DNA from: Sphaerisporangium fuscum
GTDB lineage: Bacteria; Actinomycetota; Actinomycetes; Streptosporangiales; Streptosporangiaceae
Assembly: GCF_018531465.1 (NCBI RefSeq)
Contig: NZ_JAHDTF010000026.1
Location: 62,001-126,000 of the forward strand
Direction: 5' to 3'
DNA length: 64,000 bases
Positions 1 through 9,124 of this stretch are shown one piece after another. Every line of letters begins with the position of its first letter. Within the stretch, counting starts at the first letter, position 1. The translations under genes were made by a program, and so were the position numbers. The notes under the pieces are model-generated. The model had not been told where the DNA came from, did not search any database, and was given only the letters and a program-made list of their open reading frames with translations.

Positions 1-2
1 AC

Positions 3-1061
3 GGCCTGCACCCGGCCGGGCTGCCCGAGCTGCGGGACGCGCTGGCGGACCACCTCACGCGGTGGCTGCGCCTGCCGACCACGCCGGACCAGCTGATCGT
101 CACCTCCGGTGCCCAGCACGCGCTGTCCCTGGTGGCCGCCGCGCTGGTCTCCCCGGGACGTACGGTGATCACCGGCTGCCCGACGTACCCGGGGCTGGCG
201 GGGGCCGTGGCGGTGCACCGCGGCCGTCTCGTCGGGGTGCCCGTGGACGCCCTCGGCGTCGACGCGCACGCCGTGCGCCGGGCGGCCGGTCGCGCCCATT
301 CGCCGCTGGTCTACGTCGACTCGGCGGCCAACGGCCCGACGGGCGCGGTGCTCGGCGCGTCGCGCCGCGAATCCCTGCTCGGCACGGTACGGCGGCGCGG
401 CGCCGTCCTGGTGGAGGACCTCGCCCAGGCCGGCCTCACCCTCGGGGACGGCGGGGGACGGCCGCCGGCGCCCCTGGCCCACGGGGAGCGCCCGGCCACC
501 GAGGACGACCGGGATCCGCCGGCGATCCCCCTCGCCGCCGGGGACGACTCGGTGATCGCGGTCGGCTCGCTGTCGAAGATGTTCTGGGCGGGCCTGCGGA
601 TCGGCTGGGTCCGGGCGCCGGACCCGCTGCGCGACTACCTCCTTCGGATGCGCTCGGCGAGCGACCTGGCGCCCGGGGTGCCCGCGCAGATCATCGCCGC
701 CCGCCTGCTCACCGCCGCGGACGCGGCCTGGCGGGACGGCCTGCGGCGGGCCCTGCGCGAGCGGCGCGACCTGCTGCTGGACCTGCTGGCGCGCCATCTC
801 CCGGCCTGGCGCGCCGAGGTCCCCCGGGCAGGGTCGTCGGTGTGGGTCACCCTGCCGGTCACCGAGAGCGAGACCTTCGCCCATCTGGCCGCCCGGTACG
901 GCGTCATCGTGGCCTCCGGGGCGACCGCCTGCGTCGACGGCAGGCACCACGACGGCGTCCGGCTGTCCTTCGCCGAATCCCACGCGACCCTGGAGGCGGC
1001 CGTCGACCGGCTCACCGCCGCCTGGGAGGAGCACGCCCGCCGCCTCGCCACCGGCCGCTGA
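3..1061 (+). CDS. PLP-dependent aminotransferase domain, 5' end outside window
   Basis: The frame is open from the window edge, so the N-terminus is missing. The visible part reads as a class I/II aminotransferase fold: a GLxELRxALAxHL helix, then LIVTSGAQHAL, as in the C-terminal domain of MocR/PdxR-type GntR regulators. The PLP lysine lies in GSLSKMFWAGLRIGW. A winged-helix GntR domain would be expected upstream but cannot be seen. The family binds PLP and usually activates vitamin B6 or amino-acid metabolism genes. It could instead be a free-standing aminotransferase; the sequence before the window would decide. Confidence 0.8.
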   Translation, partial: GLHPAGLPELRDALADHLTRWLRLPTTPDQLIVTSGAQHALSLVAAALVSPGRTVITGCPTYPGLAGAVAVHRGRLVGVPVDALGVDAHAVRRAAGRAHSPLVYVDSAANGPTGAVLGASRRESLLGTVRRRGAVLVEDLAQAGLTLGDGGGRPPAPLAHGERPATEDDRDPPAIPLAAGDDSVIAVGSLSKMFWAGLRIGWVRAPDPLRDYLLRMRSASDLAPGVPAQIIAARLLTAADAAWRDGLRRALRERRDLLLDLLARHLPAWRAEVPRAGSSVWVTLPVTESETFAHLAARYGVIVASGATACVDGRHHDGVRLSFAESHATLEAAVDRLTAAWEEHARRLATGR

Positions 1062-1113
1062 GACCCGCGGCGGGAAAGACGGTTCACCCGCCCCTGCCGG
1101 GTAGAGGGGTCCC

Positions 1114-1326
1114 ATGAAGCGGACCGTCAACATCCGGGCGATCGTGGCCTGTTTCGCGTTCATCCTGTTCCTCGCCGTCGCGCTGTACGCGGGGATCGAG
1201 CAGGTCTGGCCGTTGTTCATGGGTGCCGTCGCGCTGACGGCCATCTCCGCCGCCTACGCCCTGGTGGTGGGGGAGTGGTGGCGCACCACCCGCGGGGACG
1301 ATTCGGTGCGGCCCGGCCGCATGTAG
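1114..1326 (+). CDS. small two-helix membrane protein
   Basis: A 70-residue protein with an ATG start 52 bp after the aminotransferase stop. It has two hydrophobic segments, roughly residues 8-27 and 32-51, joined by a short turn, and a charged C-terminal tail ending in RPGRM. I recognise no family. It sits between the aminotransferase and the folate genes in the same orientation. Codon use looks normal for the window. It is probably a real small integral membrane protein of unknown role, though no ribosome-binding site stands out. Confidence 0.55.
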   Translation: MKRTVNIRAIVACFAFILFLAVALYAGIEQVWPLFMGAVALTAISAAYALVVGEWWRTTRGDDSVRPGRM

Positions 1327-1498
1327 GTCGGGGACGACGGCGTTTCCCGCGCGAGCCCGGCTCTCCCCGGGTGGGCGCCGAACGAGGTCCGGTACTGTGA
1401 TCGTTCGTCCCCGGGGCGATGAGGGCGATGGGGAAACCGGGTCCAGGGTGCCGCCGAAGGGCGGCCGACCGGCCGGCGTCGGCGGAGAAAGAGAGCGC

Positions 1499-2119
1499 AT
1501 GCGCGACCAGACGATCAGCGATTTCCTGGAACGGCTCGCCGCCAAGGTGCCCGCGCCGGGAGGCGGGGCCGCGGCGGCGCTGCAGGCCGGGCAGGCCGCC
1601 GCGTTGCTGGGCATGGTGGCCCGCTACAGCGACGGCGAGAAGTACCGCGACCACGCCGGCACCATCGGCCGGGTCCGGGACGAGGCCGACCGGCTGCGCG
1701 GCGTCGCGCTCGGGCTGGCCGAGGACGACATGGCGGCCTTCGGCGCCGTCGCGGAGGCGTACAAGCTGCCCAAGGCCACCGACGAGGAGAAGCGGGCGCG
1801 GAGCGAGGCCATCGCGTCCGCGCTGGCCGAGGCGGCACGGCCGCCCGCCGAGACGGTGGCGGCCGCGTCCCGCCTGGTGGAGCTCGCCGAGGAGCTGCTC
1901 CCCGTCGGCAACCGCAACGTCATCACCGATGTGGCGGCGGCGGCCGAGGCGGCGCGTTCGGCGCTCACCACCGCCCGGGTGAACGTCGAGATCAACCTCG
2001 GCGGCGTCACGGACGACAAGGCGCGCGACGAGCTGGCCGCCGCGCTCGCGGGCGTCGACGCCCAGGTCGCCCGCGCCGACCGGATCACCGCCGCCGTCCG
2101 CGAGGAGATCGCGCGATGA
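1499..2119 (+). CDS. Cyclodeaminase/cyclohydrolase family protein (FTCD/FchA-like)
   Basis: A 206-residue protein. The ATG at 1499 follows a GGAGAAAGAG ribosome-binding site, preferred over in-frame upstream starts. The N-terminus (SDFLERLAAKVPAPGGGAA, residues 7-25) carries the PxPGGG signature of the formimino-tetrahydrofolate cyclodeaminase family, followed by the helical bundle typical of the fold. Stand-alone members such as FchA hydrolyse 5,10-methenyl-THF to 10-formyl-THF; others release ammonia from formimino-THF. It lies 49 bp before the FolD-like gene in one transcript. As that FolD lacks the residue needed for cyclohydrolase activity, this protein probably supplies that step. It acts in the cytoplasm. 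Confidence 0.8.
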   Translation: MRDQTISDFLERLAAKVPAPGGGAAAALQAGQAAALLGMVARYSDGEKYRDHAGTIGRVRDEADRLRGVALGLAEDDMAAFGAVAEAYKLPKATDEEKRARSEAIASALAEAARPPAETVAAASRLVELAEELLPVGNRNVITDVAAAAEAARSALTTARVNVEINLGGVTDDKARDELAAALAGVDAQVARADRITAAVREEIAR

Positions 2120-2168
2120 GGCCGGTGGTGGAGCCGGCGGCCGTCACCGCGCGCGAGGAGATCGTCGG

Positions 2169-3017
2169 ATGAGCGCGGCGGTGATGTCCGGCAAGGAGGT
2201 GGCCGCGGCGCTGCGGGCCGGGGCCGCCGAGCGGGCCGCCAAGCTGGCGGGGGACGGGCGGCGCCCGAGGCTCGCCGTGGTGGTCGCGACGGCCGACGAG
2301 TCCAGCGCCTGGTACGTCCGTTCGATCGCCGGGGCGGCGGGGAAGGCGGGCATCGACTGCGACGTCGTGGACCTCGGCCCCGGCGCCTCCCCCGGCGACA
2401 TCCGGCGGTCGCTGGAGGGGCTGAGCGCCGACGACGGCGTCCACGGGATCATCCTGCAGACCCCGCTGCCGCGGGGCGCGACCCTGGAGGATCTCTCCTC
2501 CGCCATCGTCCCGGGCAAGGACGTGGACGGCGCCAATCCGCTGTCCCTGGGCCGGCTCGCGGCCGGCCTGCCCGCGTTCGCCCCGGCGACCGCCGAGGCG
2601 GTCGTCACGCTGCTCGAGCACCACGGCGTCGAGATCGCCGGGCGGCACGCGGTCGTCGTCGGCCGTTCCACCGTGGTCGGCAAACCGGCCGCCCACCTGC
2701 TGCTCGACAGGAACGCCACCGTGACCGTCGCCCACTCCCGCACCGCCGACCTCGCGGCGGTGACGCGGCAGGCCGACATCCTCGTCGCCGCCGCGGGCCG
2801 GCCCGGGCTGGTCACCGCGGCCCACGTCCGGCCCGGCGCGGTGGTGGTGGACGTGGGCACCAACCCCACCGACGACGGCGGCCTGGTGGGCGACGTCGAC
2901 CCCGCCGCCGCCGAACACGCCGCCGCGCTCACGCCGGTGCCCGGCGGGGTGGGCCCGGTGACGACGGCCCTGCTCCTGCGCCACACCGTCCAGGCCGCCG
3001 AGGCCGCCCGGCCGTAG
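2169..3017 (+). CDS. folD: FolD-like methylenetetrahydrofolate dehydrogenase lacking catalytic Lys
   Basis: A 282-residue protein of normal FolD length with a GAGGAG ribosome-binding site. FolD oxidises 5,10-methylene-THF with NADP and then hydrolyses methenyl-THF. Seen here: the substrate tyrosine (Y49), the QTPLP motif (Q97), KDVDG with D120, the dinucleotide-binding GRSTVVGKP (about 161-169) and the C-terminal PGGVGPVT. In ordinary FolD the tyrosine lies in YxxxK, whose lysine drives cyclohydrolysis. Here it reads YVRSI, so isoleucine (I53) replaces that lysine. Dehydrogenase activity may survive while cyclohydrolase activity should be lost. A canonical FolD is probably encoded elsewhere. 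It ends at a strong hairpin. Confidence 0.85.
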   Translation: MSAAVMSGKEVAAALRAGAAERAAKLAGDGRRPRLAVVVATADESSAWYVRSIAGAAGKAGIDCDVVDLGPGASPGDIRRSLEGLSADDGVHGIILQTPLPRGATLEDLSSAIVPGKDVDGANPLSLGRLAAGLPAFAPATAEAVVTLLEHHGVEIAGRHAVVVGRSTVVGKPAAHLLLDRNATVTVAHSRTADLAAVTRQADILVAAAGRPGLVTAAHVRPGAVVVDVGTNPTDDGGLVGDVDPAAAEHAAALTPVPGGVGPVTTALLLRHTVQAAEAARP

Positions 3018-3030
3018 CGCCCCTGTACGT

Positions 3031-3066
3031 GCGAGCCGTACGGGACCGAAGTCCCGTACGGCTCGC
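3031..3066. terminator. Perfect 16-bp hairpin between convergent genes
   Basis: GCGAGCCGTACGGGAC pairs perfectly with its complement around a CGAA loop. It lies 14 bp after the folD-like stop and about 160 bp from the end of the opposing glycosidase operon. It has no T-tract, as is common in actinomycetes, and could stop transcription from both sides. Confidence 0.85.
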
Positions 3067-3227
3067 GGTGAGCCGCAGGAGAGGGAGGCTCCGTGCGGTT
3101 CACCGTTCCGGGCCGTGGGGAGGCACACGCCCCGCGGTCCGGAGCCCGGACCCGGGACCTGGCACGGCCCGCGGATCCGGGAGCGCGGCCGGGCGGGAGG
3201 AGCCCCGCACGGCCGCGGCTCGTGGGG

Positions 3228-6200
3228 TCACTCGACGGTGACCACCGCCTTCGGCTGGACGGTCGTGCCCTCCACGTGGCCGGCCACGGTGAACGTGCCC
3301 GGCGCGGCGTACCGCGAGGGGTCGACGGCGTCCCAGGTGACCTTCACCGAGCTGTCCTTGGAGCCGTCGTTGTAGGTCGCCACGACCGTGGACGGCAGCG
3401 ACGGCGCGGCGCCCGTCCTGGTCCTCACCGCCTCCTCGGCGATCGAGGTGATCGTCACCGCGGCGTTCGCCCGCACGTGGACGGTCGCCTGCACCGGGTC
3501 GCGCAGGCCCTCCACCAGGCCGGCGACGGCGAAGCTCGTGCCGCCCGTCCGCACCTGGTCCGCGGTGACCGGCTGCCAGGTCACCTTGGCCCGACCCCGC
3601 ATGCCGTCGGCGTACACCGTCTCCACCGTCTCGGGGAGGGCGGGCAGCGTCCCGGCGAGCGTGGGCACGTGCACCGGCCGCACCCCGTCCGGCGGGACCG
3701 CGTAGGTCTTCCACTCCAGCAGGCCCACCGACGCGCCGCCCGACTCCAGCCGCACCCGCAGCTTCGTCGTGGTCACCGTGTCGAAGGAGACGGTGTTGTA
3801 GGCGTCCACGGCCGTCGGGTAGGCGGCGGCCCCGGTGACGTCCTTGAACGACTCGCCGTCCCAGTACTGGATCTTCCACGAGGCCGGGACGCGGACGCCG
3901 CCGCCGTCGTCGAAGAAGTAGACGCCGGACTTGTTCACCCGCACCGGCGAGGCCCATTCGAGCTGCGCCCACTGGGTGCCCTGCTGAGGCCAGGTGCCCC
4001 AGCGCGGGTTGGCGCCGTCGTTGGAGCGCGGCGGCTCCACGCCGTCGTTGATGGCGGCGACCTTCTCCCAGGGCGAGGTGTAGGAGGCGGTCGGGGTGGC
4101 GTACGGCGCGACGTTGATCTGGGCGCCGAGCTCACCGGCGGTCACGGTGACCGTCGAGGAGGCCGGCAGCGCGCCGTCGGAGGCGGTGAGCCGCACCTTG
4201 TAGGTCCCCGGCTTCGTGAACGACACCGTGGTGCCCGTCGCCCCGTTCGGGTCGGTGAAGAACGCCTCGCCCGGTCCGTCCACGACGCTCCACGCCGTGG
4301 TCAGCGTGCCGGACGGCAGGCCGTCGTCCTTGACCACCGCGTTCAGACGGGCCTGGCCGGGCCGGTTGAACGTCTGGTCCTGCGTGGCGAGCACGTACGG
4401 CGGCTTGTTGACCGCCTTCGGGGCCTTACCGCCGGTGAAGTACGCCTGCACCTCCTTCAGCCCCGTGGAGTACCCGGGGCGGTGGGTCACCAGCACCCGC
4501 AGCCTGCCGGTGGTGACGGACGGGAAGCGCACCTCGTTGAGGTTGGCCCTGGGGTAGGCCGGGTCCTTCGCCTGGCGCGGGACGTCCTTCCAGGCGCCGC
4601 CGTCGAGGTACTGGACGGTGTAGAGGGCGGGCTCGCTGTAGCCGTTCACCGCGCGGTCGTTGGAGAAGTACAGCCGCACGTCGTCCACCGGCCGCGCGGA
4701 GCCGAGGTCAACCTCCAGCCAGTCCTGGGCCTTGCCCGAGCCCTTGCTGCCCCAGAACGGCTGGTTGATCGTGAAGCCGTCGACGGCCCCGGCCGGGTCG
4801 CCGAAGGAGGCGGTCGCGCCCTTGACCAGGTCCGGCTCGGGGGAGCGCAGGTCGACACCGGCCTTCTGGAACATGTCCTCGATCCGGTCGCCCTTCAGCG
4901 CGACCTCGGCGGGGGCCTTGAGCTGCGGCGCGCGCTCGGCGTGCAGCACCGTGCCGCCCTCCACCGTGCCCGTCGCGGGGTCCCACACGGCGTGCGCGAG
5001 GCCGGCCAGGGTGACCTTGCGCCTGCCGTCGATGAAGATCGAGTAGCCCTCGGGCACGCCCCGGTAGTGCGTGGCGCCGTCACCCGGCTTGTCCCACACG
5101 ATGCTCAGGTCGTGTCCCCGGTAGTCGATGTCGTTGACGGTGAAGTGGTCCCAGCCGATGTCGATCGGCCACAGCTCGACCTTGGCGTCGCTGCGCGGGC
5201 GCAGGCCCATGACGTCCTCGATGACGGTCCAGTTGCTGCTGCCGAGGATCGTGTGGTGGATCCAGGAGCGGTAGCCGATGGACTTGGTCCGCGGGTTCCA
5301 GTCGGCCCAGAACTCGTTGGCGTCGGGGTAGCGGGTGTCGCCGCCGATGTACTGCGCCCAGGCGTTCCAGTACAGCAGCTGCTTGTACATCTCCGGGGTG
5401 ATGTACGGCGAGGAGTACTCGCGCAGCGCCCTGGAGAACAGCGAGAACTGCCGGGTGGAGTTGATCTGGGAGAAGTTGTTGCTGCCGGGGTGGCCCTGCG
5501 CCGCGGCCTCCGCCTTGTCCTTCTGGTCGGCGGTGAAGGTCGGGAAGACGGGGTACTCCGCGGGGTCGGTCCACAGCCGCAGCGCCTCACGGTACTTCGG
5601 GTCGTCCGCCGGCACCAGGCCCACGCTGAACGGGATGTAGTTGTTGGACTCCTTCCACGGGATCAGGTTGCCCGTCTGCAGGTCGCGGTGCTCGAACACC
5701 TTGTTCTTGTCGTCCCACAGCAGGCTGAGGATGCCGTTCCGCACCTTGCCGGCGACGGCCTTCATCTCGGCGGCCTTGGCGTCGTCGCCGACCAGGGCGT
5801 ACGCCTGCGCGGCGGCCTCGGCGTTGGCGTACACGTAGGCGCCTTCGAGCCGCTCGTTGGCGCGGTTGTAGTAGTGGAAGGAGACGGCGTCGGCGTCGTT
5901 GCCCGTCATCGCCTCCCAGTCGTACTCGATCACGCCGTTGTCGTTGGAGTCGTAGGCCTTCAGCTGGCCGTAGACGTCCTTCTCGGCGTACCGGGCGAGG
6001 TTGCGCAGGATGCCGGGCCGGCCGCCGTGCAGCTGGTAACTCTCCAGCGCGGAGGCGCTGATGTACTGGGTGTAGCTGTTGCTCCAGTTCTCGGGGTCGC
6101 CGGGGTTGTCGGTGTACTTGGAGTTGCGCGACACCTCGCCCGCCGACACCCACGGCCCGTAGGAGTAGATCGGGTCCCGCAGGTACTTCAGGTCCTGGAG

Positions 6201-7238
6201 GAACATCGGGATGGTCAGCGCGATCGCGTTGTTGTACCCGAGCGCGCCCTCCACGGAGGTGGGGAACTGGTAGTCGTTGCCCGGGATGTCGGCGTCCAGG
6301 AAGTTGAAGCGCATCAGCCACCAGCGGTAGTAGACGAACTTCTTGATGTTCTCGTCCGGGACGTCGATGTAGGGCAGGTTGTCGGCCCACCAGGCGTTGT
6401 AGTCCTGCAGCTGCCGCCGCAGCGCCGTCTCCGGCGAGCGCCCCTTGTAGGCGTCGTACTCCTGGCGCGACCCCGGCAGTTCCTCGGTGACGAAGCCCAT
6501 CTGCACCTTGGTCCGCACGGTCGCGCCCGGCGCGATCGACAGCGTCCCCTTCAGCTTCCCGTCGGCGGCCTTCAGGCCGTCGCCGCTCAGCCTCGGGAAG
6601 ATCGTCGTGAGCCGGTTCTTGGCGGTGACCACGCCGGTCAGCTCGCGGTCGCCGTCGGCGGTCCTCGCGTACGGCGATGTCACCTCCACCGGCACGTCCC
6701 GCGCGGCGGTGCCCGTGTTGGTGACGGCCAGGGTGGTGACCGCGACGTTCTCGTGGGTGATGAACTTGTCGACGCTCACCGCGAGCCCGTCGCCGCCGTA
6801 CTCGCCCTTCCAGTGGCTCGGCATCTGCAGCCGCTTGGCGACGTCCTCCCGCAGGTCGGTGCCGAGCGAGATCGAGTAGGCGTCGCGGTTGTCGATGCTC
6901 TCCCAGTAGGCGACGCTGCCGCCGAAGCCGACGACGGAGGGGTCGTGCTCCTTCATGAACAGCGCCCGGCCGCGCGTCATCAGCCACGGCCCCGCCGGGT
7001 CGTCGCCCTGCCGGGCGAGGATGCGGTCGATCCAGTACGAACCGCCGCCCTTCTCCTTCTTGTAGATCTCCTTCAGCATGTGCCGGGTCTCGTACTGAAC
7101 GGGCTCATCGGGCACCGGATCGGCGCCGGTGAAGACGGGCATGCCGAGGGCGTCCTGGTCCGCGACGGCCGGCGGCGCGGCCACGGTCAGGCCGCCCGCG
7201 AGCACCAGGGCGGCAAATCCGGACAGGATTCGACGCAA
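3228..7238 (-). CDS. Secreted multidomain glycoside hydrolase, (alpha/alpha)6-barrel type
   Basis: A 1336-residue exported protein. The start is TTG at 7238, five bases after AGGAGG. Order: Sec signal peptide (about 1-26, ending APPAVA); a beta-sandwich region to about 280; an aromatic-rich helical catalytic region (about 300-760) resembling MGH1/GH63-clan barrels, with many Trp, Asp and Glu; two discoidin (F5/8 C)-like carbohydrate-binding regions; a PKD-like segment; and two C-terminal Big_4 Ig-like repeats with LPxTVxxxYxDG. It is the last gene of the operon with GH127. In Bifidobacterium, GH127 partners GH121 beta-L-arabinobiosidase, so arabinoside cleavage is plausible, but I cannot assign the GH family from sequence alone. 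Confidence 0.8.
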   Translation of the reverse strand: MRRILSGFAALVLAGGLTVAAPPAVADQDALGMPVFTGADPVPDEPVQYETRHMLKEIYKKEKGGGSYWIDRILARQGDDPAGPWLMTRGRALFMKEHDPSVVGFGGSVAYWESIDNRDAYSISLGTDLREDVAKRLQMPSHWKGEYGGDGLAVSVDKFITHENVAVTTLAVTNTGTAARDVPVEVTSPYARTADGDRELTGVVTAKNRLTTIFPRLSGDGLKAADGKLKGTLSIAPGATVRTKVQMGFVTEELPGSRQEYDAYKGRSPETALRRQLQDYNAWWADNLPYIDVPDENIKKFVYYRWWLMRFNFLDADIPGNDYQFPTSVEGALGYNNAIALTIPMFLQDLKYLRDPIYSYGPWVSAGEVSRNSKYTDNPGDPENWSNSYTQYISASALESYQLHGGRPGILRNLARYAEKDVYGQLKAYDSNDNGVIEYDWEAMTGNDADAVSFHYYNRANERLEGAYVYANAEAAAQAYALVGDDAKAAEMKAVAGKVRNGILSLLWDDKNKVFEHRDLQTGNLIPWKESNNYIPFSVGLVPADDPKYREALRLWTDPAEYPVFPTFTADQKDKAEAAAQGHPGSNNFSQINSTRQFSLFSRALREYSSPYITPEMYKQLLYWNAWAQYIGGDTRYPDANEFWADWNPRTKSIGYRSWIHHTILGSSNWTVIEDVMGLRPRSDAKVELWPIDIGWDHFTVNDIDYRGHDLSIVWDKPGDGATHYRGVPEGYSIFIDGRRKVTLAGLAHAVWDPATGTVEGGTVLHAERAPQLKAPAEVALKGDRIEDMFQKAGVDLRSPEPDLVKGATASFGDPAGAVDGFTINQPFWGSKGSGKAQDWLEVDLGSARPVDDVRLYFSNDRAVNGYSEPALYTVQYLDGGAWKDVPRQAKDPAYPRANLNEVRFPSVTTGRLRVLVTHRPGYSTGLKEVQAYFTGGKAPKAVNKPPYVLATQDQTFNRPGQARLNAVVKDDGLPSGTLTTAWSVVDGPGEAFFTDPNGATGTTVSFTKPGTYKVRLTASDGALPASSTVTVTAGELGAQINVAPYATPTASYTSPWEKVAAINDGVEPPRSNDGANPRWGTWPQQGTQWAQLEWASPVRVNKSGVYFFDDGGGVRVPASWKIQYWDGESFKDVTGAAAYPTAVDAYNTVSFDTVTTTKLRVRLESGGASVGLLEWKTYAVPPDGVRPVHVPTLAGTLPALPETVETVYADGMRGRAKVTWQPVTADQVRTGGTSFAVAGLVEGLRDPVQATVHVRANAAVTITSIAEEAVRTRTGAAPSLPSTVVATYNDGSKDSSVKVTWDAVDPSRYAAPGTFTVAGHVEGTTVQPKAVVTVE

Positions 7239-7272
7239 CGGAGCCTCCTGGGGGTTGCGAAAGGTGGGGCAT

Positions 7273-7292
7273 CTCCGGCGGGGAGGCCGGAG
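7273..7292. repeat. 7-bp-arm hairpin between the two glycosidase genes
   Basis: CTCCGGC and GCCGGAG flank a 6-nt loop in the 86-bp gap between the GH127 stop and the start of the large glycosidase. It may attenuate or stabilise the transcript between the cytoplasmic and secreted enzymes. The stem is too short for confident terminator calling. Confidence 0.4.
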
Positions 7293-7324
7293 CGAGGGAC
7301 CCGCGGGTGCGGGGGTGAACCGAG

Positions 7325-9124
7325 TCAGTCGGCGACGGGGAGCCAGACGCGCATGGTGGCCGGGCCGCGGTTACCCCAGCGGTGGTAGGGCACGAGCCGC
7401 AGCGTCGCCTCCCGCCCGCCGTCCGCGTCGCCGTCGCCGTACGGCCAGGTGGCCCGCCCGGGGGAGCGGTGCACGGCGTCGACGTCCAGCTCGACCACCC
7501 CGCCGGCCTCCCGCTCGACGGGGTCGGACAGGCGGGCCGCGACGCCGGCCAGCGCCGGCTCGTCGCCGGGGGACTCCGCGCAGTAGACCAGCGGCCCGCG
7601 CTCCACGGCGGCGCAGCCCCGCACAGCGTCGATCCTGGCGTCGGGCAGCGTCCATCGGGGCCGCAGCGGCAGCTCCAGGCGGATCTCGTCGCCCGGCCGC
7701 CACGGTCCCTCCGCGACCGCGTAGCCGGGCGCCACCTCGCCGCGCTCGACCGTCCCGTACGACAGCCGCGCGCCGTCCGCCCACGCGGGCACCCGCAGGG
7801 ACACCCGGCCGGCGCCGCCCTCGACCACGCGCACCGTCACCCCGCCCGACCAGGGATAACCCGTCTCCACCCGCAGGAGCAGCCCGCCGTGGCGGATCTC
7901 GCCCGCCGCGTGGTGGTGGATCTGCACCCCGGAGTCGTCGGAGGTGGCGACGTAGGCGGGCAGTGAGGCGAAGGTCCGGGCGATGTTGTTCGGGCAGCAC
8001 GACACCGAGAACCACGGCGAGCGCAGCCCGCCCTCCGCCGCCTCGTTGAGGCCCTCCGGCGGCTCGGCGGGCACGCGGACCTGCAGCGGGTTGGCGTAGA
8101 AGAACGAACGGCCGTCCAGCGCGGGCGAGGTGGCGACGACGTTGTACAGCGTGCGCTCGGCCAGGTCGGCGTAGCGGACGTCACCGGTGGCCAGCAGCAG
8201 CCGGTGGGCCAGCATGACCGACGCGATGCTCGCGCAGGTCTCGGAGTAGGCCCGGTCCGGCGGCAGCTCGAAGTCCTCGCCGAAGGACTCGTCGGTGTGC
8301 CGCGAGCCCATGCCGCCCGTCAGGTGGGTGCGGCGGGCCACCGTCCGCTCCCACTGCTCCTCGACGATCTTCAGCAGCTCGGCGTCGCCCGTCTCCACGG
8401 CGACGTCGACCACGCCGCAGGCCAGGTACAGGGCGCGGACGGCGTGCCCGCGGAAGACCCGCGCCTCGCGCACCGGCATGTCGTCCTGGAAGTAGGCGCG
8501 GCCGAAGGAGATGTCGCCGAGCGCGGGCAGGCCGCGCCGCTCGACGAACCGGCGGGCCATCTCCAGGTAGCGTTCCGCGCCGGTCGCCCGGTACAGCTCG
8601 ACCAGCGCCATCTCCACCACCGGATGCCCGCAGGTCTCGGTGGTGTCCATGAAGCGGTCGCACACGTGGTCGGCGGCCCGGCGCACGACCTCGGTCAGCT
8701 CGTCCTCGCCGTGCGCCCGCAGCCGCGCCACGCCCGCCTGGATGAGGTGCCCGTAGCAGTACAGCTCGTGGCCCCACTCGAAGTCGGTGTAGCGCGCGCC
8801 GCTCCACCGGGTGTTGAGGTAGCCGTCGGCCTCCTGGGCGCGCGCCACGGTGGCCGCCAGCTCCGGCAGGTCCGGGTGGTCCGCCCAGGCCATGGCCTCC
8901 AGCAGCTTGTAGATCTCCGAGTCGCTGAACTCCCGGCCCTTCCGCGGCGGCTCGCCGCGGAAGTTGCCGATCCAGCCCTCCCGCTCCATCCACTCCTGGC
9001 AGTGGGGGATGACGACCTCGCGGTTCAGCGCCACGCGGTCCCCCCAGAAGCCCGGCGCGAGCCGTACGGCGTCCAGGCCGAGGGGGGACAGCGTGCCGGA
9101 AGAGGGCAGGACGGGACTAACCAC
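7325..9124 (-). CDS. GH127 beta-L-arabinofuranosidase
   Basis: A 599-residue cytoplasmic protein without a signal peptide. It has the GH127 (DUF1680) layout: an N-terminal LAPGFWGDR segment, an (alpha/alpha)6 barrel with HTDESFGEDFELP and SETCAS, and SVSCCPNN. In the characterised enzyme the Glu and Cys of ETC plus the adjacent Cys pair bind zinc, and one Cys is the nucleophile; all are present. Activity would release L-arabinose from beta-arabinofuranosyl oligosaccharides imported by the adjacent transporter. GTG at 9124 overlaps the permease stop by 8 bp, implying translational coupling. C-terminal beta-sandwich domains begin near residue 420. The exact substrate cannot be read from the sequence. 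Confidence 0.92.
   Translation of the reverse strand: MVSPVLPSSGTLSPLGLDAVRLAPGFWGDRVALNREVVIPHCQEWMEREGWIGNFRGEPPRKGREFSDSEIYKLLEAMAWADHPDLPELAATVARAQEADGYLNTRWSGARYTDFEWGHELYCYGHLIQAGVARLRAHGEDELTEVVRRAADHVCDRFMDTTETCGHPVVEMALVELYRATGAERYLEMARRFVERRGLPALGDISFGRAYFQDDMPVREARVFRGHAVRALYLACGVVDVAVETGDAELLKIVEEQWERTVARRTHLTGGMGSRHTDESFGEDFELPPDRAYSETCASIASVMLAHRLLLATGDVRYADLAERTLYNVVATSPALDGRSFFYANPLQVRVPAEPPEGLNEAAEGGLRSPWFSVSCCPNNIARTFASLPAYVATSDDSGVQIHHHAAGEIRHGGLLLRVETGYPWSGGVTVRVVEGGAGRVSLRVPAWADGARLSYGTVERGEVAPGYAVAEGPWRPGDEIRLELPLRPRWTLPDARIDAVRGCAAVERGPLVYCAESPGDEPALAGVAARLSDPVEREAGGVVELDVDAVHRSPGRATWPYGDGDADGGREATLRLVPYHRWGNRGPATMRVWLPVAD

Noticed and set aside
2099..2165. Repeated CGCGAGGAGATCG near the end of the cyclohydrolase gene and before folD
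   Set aside because: The 13-bp similarity covers a codon-biased gene end and a ribosome-binding site and is not evidence for a mobile or regulatory repeat.
3031..3066. GGGAC-CGAA-GTCCC inside the hairpin after folD read as a DosR box
   Set aside because: It is the centre of a 16-bp perfect stem with a tetraloop between convergent gene ends and precedes no start codon. Terminator is the simpler reading.
3093..7388. A 1,431-codon open frame on the plus strand
   Set aside because: It is antisense to the secreted glycosidase, is rich in Arg, Val, Gly and His as expected of a GC-rich shadow frame, and has no domain motif or ribosome-binding site.
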